DNA of 64,000 nucleotides, taken from Phyllostachys edulis (lineage: Eukaryota; Streptophyta; Magnoliopsida; Poales; Poaceae). Below, one piece after another: positions 24,126 to 35,649 of this stretch. The translations under genes were made by a program, and so were the position numbers. The stretch is taken from contig CM070566.1 in the NCBI GenBank assembly GCA_036346405.1, positions 11,566,355 to 11,630,354 of the forward strand. Direction: 5' to 3'. The notes below the pieces were generated by a model. That model did not search any database. It saw only the letters and a list, made by a program, of their open reading frames with translations, and was not told the DNA's origin. Within the stretch, counting starts at the first letter, position 1. Every line of letters begins with the position of its first letter.

Positions 24126-24126
24126 C

Positions 24127-24910
24127 TGTCGGTGTTTTAGAACCGAACTTATGTAAAGATTGTTTGATTCGGGGGGTCTCCAAGACTCAAACCACGTAGA
24201 GAGAGGCGACCACAGAATTTTTATACTGAGTTCGGCCTTCTCCGAGGAGAATAACAACCCTACTCCTGTGTGTATGTATTAAGTATCTTTGGATTACAAG
24301 ATCAAGAGAAAGACTAGAATGAAGCGTCTTATGCTCCTGATTCCTCCTCTGATGATGATTCTGCTTTTTATAGTACTCAGAGTGTGCTGCTGTTCTTCCC
24401 GTCCAAAGGGCGCCTTAATACTTCGGATTATGGAGCCGTTACTGGAGATTATTGTAATAGTAGTAACATTCCCACGTCGCGAGGCAGTTATCACCATGAC
24501 AGGGAGTTAATTCATGCCTTTATTCTAGAGAATAACAGCGTAGTTTACTGCCCATATCTTTAAATATGGTGTGGAAGATTACTGATCGATTAGGCCCACA
24601 TGTCCGTAAGCCACATCGACTAGAGATTGGTCGTAGAAAAGCTTACGATCAGGTGGTGGTCGTAGAATAGCTTATGATCATATACTGATCGTAGGAGAGC
24701 TTACGATCAAGACATAGTCATATAAAGACTTACGACTATAGAGTAGTCGTAGAAGGACTTACGACTATAGGGTGGTCGTGAAGAACTTATGACCTCCAAA
24801 CTTCTCCTTATGGATATTAAGGGGTATACTCAAGAACCATATGGCGTCATTATTATCCATAATATGAATTACAGAGAAATAATTAAATGAGGATTATTAT
24901 ATCCTCGTCA
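24127..24910 (-). repeat. 5' LTR of the Tat-like gypsy element
   Basis: The inner edge is secure: minus-strand ...CACCGACA followed by the primer-binding site. The outer edge is inferred as minus-strand TGACGAGGATATAATAATCC at 24910, giving about 784 bp; without a second LTR it cannot be confirmed. The LTR holds about five imperfect tandem units of roughly 30-35 bp at 24625-24790 (variants of GGTCGTAGAA then CTTACGATC). Confidence 0.6.
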
Positions 24911-26529
24911 AGAGTCTTTTCAAAGCTTTAAAAAAAACCATTTGTATTTTATTGGATTAATTAGAGCTTAATTGGAAATTTTAGAAAATGAAAAATATTT
25001 TAAATGAATAAAGTAAACTTCAATTAAATTCAAAATTATTTTATTAAATCTATTCATGTTCCAAGGATTTTTACGAATTTTCTTGAAATTTGAAATTTGT
25101 TTTATTTTGGATTTTTCTGGGGTTTTTTTTTCAATTTTTCCATTTATTTTCTCTCTCCTCTTTCAAGCTGATGCGGCCAGCGTTGTAGATTCGCAACTTC
25201 ATGCGCTCGGGTGGCGCAGGAAGTTGCCGAGTTCTCTTGGTCACGGGGGAGGAGGGCAAGTGGTTAGTTCTGCGCCATCAGAAGCAGAAAGAAGCCGAAC
25301 CCACCATCTCCCGCGCCTCCGACCGCATTATGCGACACGATGTCGGCCAAAAGCTTCGCTTAAGAGGGGGCTAGAATTGCAAATACAGTGATAAGTAGGC
25401 TATTTTTGTATTTACGATGGTAAGTAGGCTATTTTTGCATCCTAAATTTGGTGTCTTTCGAATACGCCACCAAGGCACCAATGTATTTCTATGACTCAGA
25501 GCCACCAAATTTGCCCTATCCAGAGCGACGTTTTCAATGTCTCCAGGTACACATTTACGCCAACTAAGGGCTAAGGCAGACGACTCACCGTTTGCTCAAG
25601 GACACGCCAACTCAACAAATCCACTTCTTTCACAGCTTCTTTTCTTCTTCTTTTAAAATGAATATAACTTTCCACTTCTTCCCGTTACAGAGACCTTCGG
25701 AACAACGCACAAATGGTACTGCTAAAGACAGTCAAACGTCACTGCTAACTAAATGCTGGGAAAAAAGGGTACTACAATTCTCAACTCCCTGACATTTCTT
25801 GCAGCACTGACACCTTTGTTGAGACCGTGCTGACTGCTGACAATGGCTAGAAGCACTTCAGAGTTCTAGCTCCTGCCGAGGCTTCAGAGGGAATGTCTCA
25901 GATCCCTTGTTCTGCTGTCGTAATTAGGTTCCTGTGCGCAGTTAACATGCATTTGTAATCGAGCAGAATAAAGGAAAGGAGAGCCTCTTAGGACTGAACA
26001 AAGATTTTACTCAAAATTGGGTCCAGTTTATATAACAGTAGAGGTACAGAGGATGTTCTTTCGCTTATCAACTGCTCATAATACATTGGCATTCTAGCTA
26101 CATGTTGTGCTACTAACCGCCTATGTTCAGGATATTTGTGCAAAAAATCTGTGTGCTCAAGGAACAAAAGGTGTGAGATGATTTTAGGTGCTTTTTTTGG
26201 GCCAATTACACCTGCTTTGACAAGAACACTCTCGAATTAGGGGTAAGTCGGCATCCGAAGCACTCCACGAAAACTTCACCGGTCAAAACAAGTCCAAATT
26301 GCAAATTGGAACCCGTTACATCGAAGATCTCGTTGAATCGATCGAAACGGATACATAATTCACCTGATTCGGAGAACAGGCCAGTCAGGCATGAAGCCCG
26401 AGAGAAAGGAAACACAAGATCCCAACTTGTAGACGTCAGGTGGAGCGCTGGAGCACCTCCCGCAGGTCCCATCCGTCAGCCACTGCACATGTAATATCAT
26501 TTTTTTTCTCAAAAAAATTGGATGCAAGT

Positions 26530-26965
26530 ATTCTAATAGTTAATCCACAGTGTTCCACTAGTTCAGAGGCAGTGTTCCAGTGGTCCATTAGCACTGTTCC
26601 TCTAGTTCAGGGTCAATGTTCCATTAGTGCATATACAATGGTATAGACGATTGATATTTATAGTACAATTTCATATCATCTATGGACAGCGTTAAAGACA
26701 ACTTCTACAATAAATTTTCTTTTTACATGTCTCTATATACAACTCCTCTATGTATGTCTTATTTCTCGTATTGCAGTCGACTACTGCATGAGAGACGGCT
26801 TAATTCTCTATGTTTCCTTTTCTCATCCACGTCATCTCGTATCGTACGTGGCAAGGCTTATAGACAGACAACCTAAGTATTGTACCTTCTATTAGTTCCT
26901 TAGCGGTGCTCCGGTACTTCATAAGCAATGTTCCGTTCTTTTAGGCAGTGTTCCTAAAGCTTGCC
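26530..26965. repeat. Dispersed GTGTTCC/CAATGTTCC short repeats
   Basis: At least eight variants of (A/G)(C/G)(A/T)(G/A)TGTTCC with CTAGTTCAG or CATTAG between them occur at 26550-26645 and again at 26900-26955. The spacer of about 250 bp lacks them. The pattern resembles subterminal repeats of a transposon with two ends, but orientation and ends are unclear. Confidence 0.5.
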
Positions 26966-27060
26966 GCGCCGCATGCCATGATTTTTGAGGCAATCCTTCC
27001 ATGATCCTGATCCTAAAAACATCAAGGGGAATGATCCTATCTACTATTTCTTCATATCCA

Positions 27061-27153
27061 CGATTTTTGCATATATGCTTGAGCAAAACTGAAGATGAAA
27101 CTGATCCTAACTACGATTTCTGCATATATGCTAGAGCAAAGGTGAAGATGAAA
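27061..27153. repeat. 53-bp imperfect tandem duplication
   Basis: CGATTTTTGCATATATGCTT at 27061 and CGATTTCTGCATATATGCTA at 27114 begin two units with matching downstream sequence (GAGCAAA then GAAGATGAAA). Confidence 0.8.
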
Positions 27154-28244
27154 AGATGGCATTTTCATTAAGACGTGGATTATTAAAAAAAAAATAACAG
27201 TTGTAGACAACAATGTAGTATTAGATGCTTCTTTTCCATTGTCATATTCTGCTAGGCCCAGAAATAATGGGCTATGTTGTTGATTTACACAGCAGATAAA
27301 TAGCAAGAACTGTCAATTGTATCGTATGTTGTCAAGTCAATAAGCTCAGCTGCTTGTGTGCTATGATGTTGCAGGTATTATACATTTGATAAGAAAGATA
27401 TATGTATATCTATGTGCACAGCTACGTATGTACAGGGGCAAACAAGTCTTCTAGTGTCTATAGCGCCTTCTGGTCCAATCTCTCGTTCCAGTTCAGGCAC
27501 CTGATCAAGCTGCGGAACCAGTCGCCAGTTTGGTCGGACTTATTAACAGTTGGGAGCGGGTGCTGACTCATGGATAAATGAACAGAATCTCCTCTCGACA
27601 ATTGCTGCCTCCTTTTGCCGTCAAATGATACCCACGCATTACTTCTTGCATCATCTGGGATCTGGAAAAATTGCAAAAATGCAACGGCAGTTTCATAACA
27701 TAGAGTGCAAAATCAATCAGTCAGCAAAGCAAGGCCATGATATTGTGGGATAAAAACTGATGAGATAAGCTAGGGAGTTCTGGATACATATACATACTAA
27801 ACATTCATCTTTAAGATAATAAGATTGCATGAAAACAATAGACATTTCACATTTCATATATTGGAGATCAGTTGTTCCATACCTTCAATTCAAGCCGTGC
27901 GGAGTCAGGAAGGATGACGGGTCTAAATGACAGAGAGTGCGCAGATTGGAGTGAACAGCATACATGGAACATTTGGATGGACCTAGACAGCACAAAACCA
28001 CAATGATCACAGTAAATAACTGTTCTGTTCGATTGATACATCTGTATTCATGGGAAAATAAACAGTTGACTTGCACAAATGAAAAGGTTACCAAACACAC
28101 ATTATGCGATTGCACAGTGCTCAAAAGTACACTTCACATAATTCATTTGAATGCAACACTACACTAGAAAAGCAAACAGACAAAACATAACATCATTTCT
28201 CAGTATTCAGTTTTGAAATGCTACATTGGAATATTCAGTGCAAA

Positions 28245-28592
28245 GTACTCCCGGGAATACATACTCCCACTTCGAATATACCACTTAAACGAATATATTA
28301 TACTTCGTTATCATTTTCAGTATACTTAAATACCAATTATAAGATACTCCAATACGACTTGATTGATAAATTTTCATTGGAGCCCTTTATTTTGCTATAT
28401 ACCCTTTTTCATATATAAAAGAAGTATATACACAAATTTTGCTATAAAAGGTAGACTTTAATTAATTTTTTCATCGAACTCACTTTGGGGTATCTTATAA
28501 TCATTATTGGAGTATGCTCAAATTAATAAATAGGTATCATCATACGATTTGAGTGGTATCTGAGAAGTGGGAGTATGTACTCCCAGGAGTAC
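28245..28592. mobile_element. MITE in NADK2 intron between exons 6 and 7
   Basis: Left end GTACTCCCGGGAATACATAC is matched on the minus strand at the right end by GTACTCCTGGGAGTACATAC; similarity continues into CTCCCACTTC and CCACT(T/C)AAA. About 348 bp, AT-rich core, no coding sequence. A target duplication is not clear. Confidence 0.8.
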
Positions 28593-29291
28593 CATAAAAT
28601 TTTCTATATATATAAGATCCTCAGTGCAACAACCAGATTGAATATTAAATATTGCGGATGACAAATTAAAAGAAAACTGGTAATTTAATTCATAGGAAAG
28701 GGAGACCGACTGCTATTATTCTTAAATGGAAATGGCTCAATGCTGTGTATACAAACTGAATGGGCCCATTCTATTGAAGCTTGGGAAAAAGGTTCAGGGA
28801 ACCACTTAACCAGTAGGCAATGGAAAGCAAGGATAATTCCAGATGTTCCTCATCGTTACTTTTTGAAACATGTATAGGACACATGACAATATAGAAGTTT
28901 TATTTTTGTAATTATAACCAAAATATCGTATTTTCACATATGCATGTGCTTCATCAATGAGAATTATCCATTTGTCTCATGGAGTGAAATGTAACAGAAG
29001 AAATAGGCATTACGTAACACAGGAAAATGCTTTTGTTACCATGCCATGAATACGATTTAAGTTAATGCTTCCTTGGATATGAAACTTGTAAGAATTAACC
29101 TACCATTGAGCCTCCTGCAGCAGTAGAGTATGCTGTGCTGCCAGTTGGTGTTGCTACTATCACCCCATCTCCTTGAACCTAGATATATTTCCCATCAGAT
29201 TCAAAACAGAAGTTTGAGTTAAAGTAGATGCAAAGTAAAATAACCCTGAATTTCTAAATAAAGGCTAGTATAGAACAACAATAATATAATC

Positions 29292-29726
29292 CAAGGATAG
29301 AAATCCCGCCGGTAACCGGCCGGTTACCGGTACCGGAGGGTGGGCGGGAAACAAATCCCGGCCGGAAAATTTTTTTGAATTTGCTTTTGTTTTTTTGCTT
29401 TCTTGGTTAGAGTATATGCATACTATATAGTATATACCTTCTTGAATCAGGCTTAACTCATACAAGCTATAATCATTGTTACAAAACATTATCTAGTTAG
29501 CATCTTTATTAACTAATTACCAAATTTCCTTTCATTTCCGGTTTTAGGTTTTCCGGCCGATTTTTCCGTTCTACGGTCCAGTAACCGCCGAGATTTTTGC
29601 ATTCAAATTTTGGATTTGAATTTTGGCGGATTTTGTCCGTTTTTCGATTACACGGGCGGTAATCGGCCGAAACTAGATATCGGGCCCCGAGCGGGATTTC
29701 GCCCGATAACGGTTGTTCGATCCTTG
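29292..29726. mobile_element. hAT-type MITE in NADK2 intron between exons 5 and 6
   Basis: The ends CAAGGATAGAAATCCCG and, on the minus strand, CAAGGATCGAACAACCG are flanked on both sides by the 8-bp direct repeat ATATAATC (29284-29291 and 29727-29734). Near each end lie GGTAACCGGCCGGTTACCGG and similar CGG-rich inverted motifs. 435 bp, no coding sequence. Confidence 0.88.
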
Positions 29727-32700
29727 ATATAATCATCAGGCATAAGAGTTCCATGCAGCTGCTGCCTAAACTTTGTCAAGCATAATACAGTTCAGAAAAG
29801 GCCTAAACTCAAGGTTCCATCTATTAAAATTTCCAAACGGAAGTATAAAAAAAACCACATCGATGCACACAGCTACCAAGCAAAAAGGCGCAAAGAGAGA
29901 CGGCTAGTTTTCTAAGATTTCTGCTTATATTACCTTAGTGATAAGGTGGTTATGCTCGTAGCATTCAATTTTGGAAAGGTATGGATTAGAACCCCGATCA
30001 ACAACAACTTCATTTAGCACATCAAACACTTTTCCAGGCATTGCTTTTCCATTGCGAAAGATCTCACAGCGTAGACGCATCCTAAGGGTTATATAAACTC
30101 CGAGCGTATTGTTCCCATGGATGACAGCTCTCAAGTCTTGTCTGAAACCTTCGAACTGTGGTGAAGCAAATAAAAACATGCTTAGATTTGAGAAAACAAC
30201 AGGTTATAATGACGAATTTATTTCTGAGTGGAGCTTGAAACATACATTATGTGAAGTCAGAAATCCAAGAGATCCAAGATTGAAAGAGACAATAGGTGGT
30301 ACAGAAGTTCTAAATAGGTTTGATGCATGCAAAATGACTCCATCACCACCCAAGCATGTGACAAAATCAACTCTCTCGTGAAGGTCGCTGATTTTTAGCA
30401 CAAAATATTGTTAGTAAATTGGAAATTAATATACAGCTTATCACTCATCACAAACTTAAATATATTTTATCTGTACCTGGTATCTTGAGTATAGAAGGTT
30501 TGCACAAAACCATAACCAGGAATTCTTGCAAATATATCATGAACATCAGGCTCCACAAGAACATTCATCTTTTCTTGATGATGCAGAAATGAAGCAACCT
30601 GAAAAGAAAGTAATTGGTTTATAGCAGATCAAATGCTAAATCTGTTGCCAAACAAAGAAGCGAATTAGGTAGAAGTACATGAAATGTATAGCCTAAGTGA
30701 CTATTAAACAGCTTTAAGAAGAGAATTCTCACGACCATCTTCGACATTTCCAAAGATACGTTGCCAAAGAGCATACACTGCATGAGTTATACATATTGTG
30801 AAATGTTTAGCAGTAACTTTAACCACAAATTTCTAAAGTTGCACCCATGATTATTCCTACCATGAAATGAGACCTACCATTTAATCCAAGTCATATGGAA
30901 AAGGGATATGCTCTCCAAGCAATTCAATAACTGGCCAGATATCCCCGTTGGTGTATCCCAGGGCTTCATACAGCTTATTTGAATTTTGAAGCAAACCCTT
31001 TTAATCGGCACTTGTTGATCAATGGAAATCTTTCTACAATGTAAACTCAAAGAACATTTCCAAACTATGAGAGAAAATATTTTATTAGTTCACTAACTAA
31101 TGTTCTCTCTGACACACTACTAAAAACCTTTCAACTAATTCCATGTAGTCCCACATCTTACTACAAATTCATGCTGTACTCAGTACTGAACAACTTATAA
31201 AGGTAAGTGCCTTCTGAACATGAATTTCAAGTAAAAATGTCTCAAGCCCTAAATTCATTAATCATTATATGTGCAAACAGTACATCATTCACATGCTGGA
31301 ACTTTAGTCGTCTAGTCTTTTTTGAGATGATTAAACAAACTACATTTTGCTACCAGATACAAGAAAGAAATGCAGAGTATGTTGATATATGAATGATAAG
31401 AAATATATATTGACTAGAAAAAGGAATTCAGTATGCACCTCTTTAGCCTCTTCCATGAGCTCGTCACCTAATTTTTCAATAGTAAGACAGTCTTTGGAGG
31501 AGATTTCCACATGAGCATCTGTTGCTGTGTGCTAGGATGAGTAAAAGCCAAGGATGATTCTGTTACTTTTTCTCTAGTGCAAGAGAATCCATCTGTACGC
31601 ATTACTAGAAACATCTCCGCCTTTCTTCTAGATTGAAGTCTAACAATACCAGTTGCAGAGGCACACATATTACCATCAACAAGATCTGATGAGTTTCTCT
31701 CCAGATAAGGGGCACCATTCTTTTCAGCGGATTTTTGTGATCCAAGCAGCGCATTCCCATTAGAGTTGCTGGTATTAGATGTTCTAGGATCAACGGTTAT
31801 CACTGAGGCTGCCCTTTCCTTTTCCTCAACAGGTGTGGAGGATCCATTGTTGGATGGTTTCCCATTAGTAATACCTGAAGCAACTGATAGAATATAGTCA
31901 TTGTCAAATGGTGCCCCATTTGAACTTTTCAGAACCGTAAGCTCTGCAGCTTCATAGTCAATAGATCCATTGTGTTCAGCACTGAGATTTTGTCTTCTCC
32001 TCGAGACCAGCAAGCTACTCGATCGTTTCCGAGAGTTCAAAACAGATTTTGGGTAAACTCTTCTGCTTCTAAAAAAGTCGGTTATCTCCTTTCTGGAGAA
32101 AACATCGCAAGAAGGAAATTGTGCCTTAAGGGGATTACTCTCCAGTCTAAAGTCTGACAAAAGTTCTGTCCTGGTGCCATGCAGTTCACCATGTTCAGTG
32201 CTTTGATCACTGGGAAGGGAATTAGTGACTTCCAGATTATGACGTGCTAGTTCTATGTCTATGTCACATGTTTCCCCATTGTTCATGGTTCTATCAGATT
32301 CCACCAGTGTACTGTTTTCACTACACTTTGAGGAGGAACTTGGGCTGCTTGTGTGCTGCTCTGTCCGATCATTCTTCAAGACCTTACCATTCCCATTTAA
32401 TGAGCGGTTTTGTGTAGCCAGTCTCTCAGCACGAGTGACATATTGCTTCCATCTGGAGACCATTGCAGACGTTCTACTAACCCCTTCCTTGCTATGAAGA
32501 TAAATGGGCATCTTCGTATCATCTGACACAAGTGCCGCAAATTGCTGAACCTGTTCAGCAGAGGGTGCTGTCCCGATTTCAACCGGCATATTCACCACCT
32601 CTATCTTCCCAGATGAGACAGCTTCCTGAACTGCTGAAAGGTATAAATCATCTTTAACATCTTCCTCCCGGAGATCAACAATAGTTCTGAATCCCTTCTC

Positions 32701-33874
32701 TAACAACCATTCCAGTCCTTCCTCACTGACTTGCCCTCCCCTCCAAAATGCAACCTCTAACTCATCTGACGCTGAATTATCTGGAACAGTTGAAAAGTAC
32801 ACCGGAAACCAATTTGCAAACAATGTTGGACAGGGATGACCATCAGCCCTTGGGAAACCCGCATCGTAACAGGCATTCTTCAATCTCTGCAGCTTCCTCC
32901 ATATATCCAACCCCCAGGCCTCACTCGGTACGAGGTAGCTGGCAAGTGCAACCTGCATGCTCTCACAGCACCCCTTCATATCTCCACGGAACAAGGCGAG
33001 TGGCGGGATCCTATCCATCGTACTGTCCTCGGATCCCTGGAACGCGCTCGCAACACCTGACCGGCCTGAGAGCACCTCCGTCCTGCCCCGGTTCAGTAAT
33101 GCCAGCATGCAGCCGAGCACGGCAGCGACCTTGTCCTCCAGCACCGCAAGTCCTCTGATTGCACATCGTAGCGCACGGAGCACTCGCCTGTCTCTGGATC
33201 ACAAAGTGCCGACATGACCGCAGTGTGGAGCTGCTCTGCAGCACGGAATATGCGACAGTACGCCTCAATCTCAGCGATGTCCCCGGGCACCGGACCCACC
33301 CACAACAGCTGGGACAAGTCCCTTGTGTGAAAATTCTACAAGAAACCATTGATCGATCAATATAGAATCATTTCATCTAAGCCACAGCCAACAAACACTA
33401 CAATTCCATATGGAGCTATCGATGCAATCAAACAAGATCCAAATTTCTAGTTCATTTCCAACGCCTTATCAAATCGTTCGACGAAATGCCTCCAAGAACC
33501 AGGATATAAGGTGATTAGGTGAACAAATCAACAAACACACGCCATCAGACATCTGTCCTACAAAGCGATGAAATTTGCCAACGAACTAACGAAGGCTAAG
33601 AAGTAGACGCCGCTAAGACCTCTAAGAGAGCGTCCGGAGCCGCTCCCCAACTGCTCGACGGAAACCCTCAAGGACGGCGAGGAAGCCAACCAACCTGGGA
33701 GTCGAGCCCGATCCGGGAATTGAAGAAGGACGCCCGCGCCGCGACGCCATGGCGCGCCGCCGCCGCGCGGCGCCACCACCACCTGCCGGCGACCCAGGCG
33801 ACTCGTTCCCCGGCGAGCGGCGCCGGCGGATGCGGGAGCTTGGCGGGCCCGTGGCGCGCGCAGACGGCGAGCAT

Positions 33875-34551
33875 CAAGCGGGACGGGCGCGCGCGGAGCC
33901 GGCGAGGCGGAGGTAGAGTTCTTGCCGAGGAAAGGAAGGAGAGGAAAGGGAGCGCGTCGCTGTCCAGGCTCTTGTGTGCTCGACGTGCCTTTCGATGGCA
34001 TCCACAGGCAGGTATAAAGAAGGCAGAGATCAGAGTTGCCGCTGCTGTCGTGTGTCAAAAACTGTGGCTTTTGAGGGAGAAGAGAAGTGGTAGTCGTGGG
34101 TCATGCTGCCATTGTGCTTTTGTTCACACTTGTTCTTGCCATTGCCAAATGGAGCGCGCGCACACACACACACAAAAAGAGGGAAAAAAATGGCAGGAAA
34201 TAAAGGGTGGTAAAATGGGAGTCTTTGGAGTTGGGATGGTTGGAGGTTTTGCCTATGAGATTGACATCTTGGAGGCTTGCTAAATGGATGAGGTTCAAGT
34301 TGGGGGTGCCATGGACCACAAGGTGTGGTTTGAGTTTTATGACATGTAATTTTCAGTTTTGCTGATGTGAAAAAAGAAAGAAAGGAAGATAATGGTTTGT
34401 GTTGTTGAGGATTTTGGGGTGATGGGATCAATTTATCTGTTTGTCTTTTCGTACTGGAGTGGATATGGAGCCATGATTGGGTTTGGTTTTATTGCTTAAT
34501 GGTGGGAGTATTTCATAAACAATAGCAGTAATTGTAATTCCTCGTTAGGGG
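33875..34551 (-). promoter_or_regulatory. 5' flank and leader region of NADK2
   Basis: GC-rich leader to about 34000, then AT-richer upstream sequence with a CA microsatellite at about 34159-34176. No clear TATA box was picked. The outer hAT element begins only about 680 bp upstream of the start codon. Confidence 0.4.
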
Positions 34552-34729
34552 CTTGATTGCGGATCCAAGATTTTCAGGATAGGTATTCGAAGTTACAAAA
34601 ATATTAATCAATATAGAACATAAAGATCCACAATAGTAATAATGGAAGTACTAATTGTTTGTACCGGAGATAACATCTCAATTCTCAAATAATTCAAAGA
34701 AATTACAAAATAATTAAGAAAATTACAAT

Positions 34730-35149
34730 TTAACTTGACGGTGCTTTATGTCTTGGAAGCAAGCTATGATGTCATCATTCTTAACTTGCAGGAAAAATTC
34801 TCGCTCAAGAAATGTGACCAAGCAGTCATTCAAGTATTGCTCACCCATTCTATTTCTTAGCTTATTCTTCACATACTTCATTGAAGAAAATACTTTCTCA
34901 TCACTAGCGATTGCTACGGAAGAATTAGCACCAATTTAAGAAGCTTGTAAACAATTTTATAATGGAGGTTCTTCTTTGATTGAATAAGCATAATTGATAG
35001 CTCGACAAGATTTTTCACTTTTCTAAACCTTTCATCTCTACGCATATCAGTAATGAAGTGTGTAAGTTGAAAGGGAAGATGTATCAATTTTGTACTTGAA
35101 AAATCTTTAGGATAAAACTGAGCAAGCCTAACCAAGTTTTCCTTGTCAT
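34730..35149 (-). pseudogene. hAT transposase, C-terminal part of the outer element
   Basis: Minus-strand frame LAQFYPKDFSSTKLIHLPFQ, then MRRDERFRKVKNLVELSIML, KIVYKLLKLVLILP, and after a frame change SVAIASDEKVFSSMKYVKNK and LNDCLVTFLEREFFLQVK with a stop at about 34730. This is the hAT dimerisation region. It continues directly the piece at 40227-40986 if the copia element is removed. Confidence 0.8.
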
Positions 35150-35308
35150 TGTTAGATAAAACTAGGGTTTACTATTCACAACTTTGCATCTTATTCATTA
35201 ATGAAGGAGATATATATGATTACAAAGATACATGGGCCTCATGGGCTACAAGGGCCACATGGGCCAAAAGAGAAAGAGAAATCACGAGAATATACAATAC
35301 TCTTAACA
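35150..35308 (-). repeat. 3' LTR of the copia element
   Basis: 159 bp, TG...CA ends. On the minus strand the preceding purine-rich GTTTGAAGAGAG is the probable polypurine tract. Confidence 0.92.
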
Positions 35309-35649
35309 CTCTCTTCAAACTCAAGGTGGATCAGAGGATCTCGATGCATCGAGTTTGAGTAGATAAGTCGATGATGTTCTCTAGTCGAGCTTTAGTGAAG
35401 AAATCTACAACTTGGAGCTCGAGGGAATATACTTAAGGGTGATGGTCAATCACGAGAATGAGATCGCGTAAAGGATGCATCAACACCAATGTGTTTTGTC
35501 ACTCATGCTTGACCGGATCATTGGCAATTTGAATGGCACTTGTATTGTCACAAAAGAGAGGGTAGGATTGTCACAAGGACACCAAGATCGATCAAGAGCC
35601 ATCGGCCAAACGATCTCGATGTTGTAGCGGCAAGTGCTCGGCTCGCCTC

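Larger units (their letters stand above)
19175..24910 (-). mobile_element. Ty3/gypsy retrotransposon, Tat-like, 3' truncated
   Basis: On the minus strand, from right to left: LTR, PBS, an N-terminal gag leader frame (23606-24103), gag with the capsid segment WSPRFRSVNMEKFDG and NYLPTVLEGSARSWLLNQPL (about 22473-22805), a zinc-knuckle-like WCPFHKKEGHDLHN (about 21950), protease VLIDGGSSLNILF (about 21500), reverse transcriptase MCVDFTDLNKACPKDDFPL and LSFLDAYSGYYQI (about 20560-20700), then RNase H and the extra RNase H-like domain MMYFDGSLTLSCSGAEVVLE (19200-19600). The element stops at about 19175 before any integrase, and no 3' LTR is present. Numerous frameshifts and stops. The catalytic box reads AYVGDLVVKS (about 20385) where the family has YVDD. 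Confidence 0.88.
24911..27457. other. Intergenic between gypsy element and NADK2
   Basis: No gene recognised. 25150-25400 is a GC-rich patch; 26206-26494 is open on both strands but without domain. Two local repeats are listed separately (26530-26965 and 27061-27153). The 3' untranslated region of NADK2 should lie in roughly 27000-27457. Confidence 0.5.
27458..33874 (-). pseudogene. NADK2: NAD kinase 2 (chloroplast type), eight exons, three frame-breaking small deletions
   Basis: Plant NADK2 phosphorylates NAD to NADP in the chloroplast stroma and is activated by calmodulin. Coding exons: 33695-33874, 31439-33335, 30477-30598, 30246-30387, 29934-30155, 29104-29178, 27883-27982 and 27458-27661, all with GT-AG borders. 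Exon 1 encodes a basic transit-peptide-like start (MLAVCARHGPAKLPHP). Exon 2 holds a phosphatase-like fold whose loop reads HSKEGVSR, serine replacing the catalytic cysteine. Exons 4-6 hold the kinase core: CLGGDGVILHASNLF, DVLNEVVVDRG, VQGDGVIVATPTGSTAYSTA. The end is RCLNWNERLDQKAL, stop at 27458. Frame breaks: one base lost near 33146 (stop at 33093, about 140 residues), one A lost in the run at 31472-31476, and two bases lost near 27940. Exon lengths plus these four bases restore exact phase. Could be a dead duplicate or an assembly artefact. Confidence 0.92.

Noticed and set aside
31468..33183. NADK2 read as a protein starting with MLRALRCAIRGL
   Set aside because: These residues are out-of-frame translation upstream of the one-base deletion; the true exon begins at 33335 and the gene start is at 33874.
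34159..34176. CA microsatellite as a regulatory element
   Set aside because: It is a simple repeat; nothing in the sequence links it to NADK2 control.
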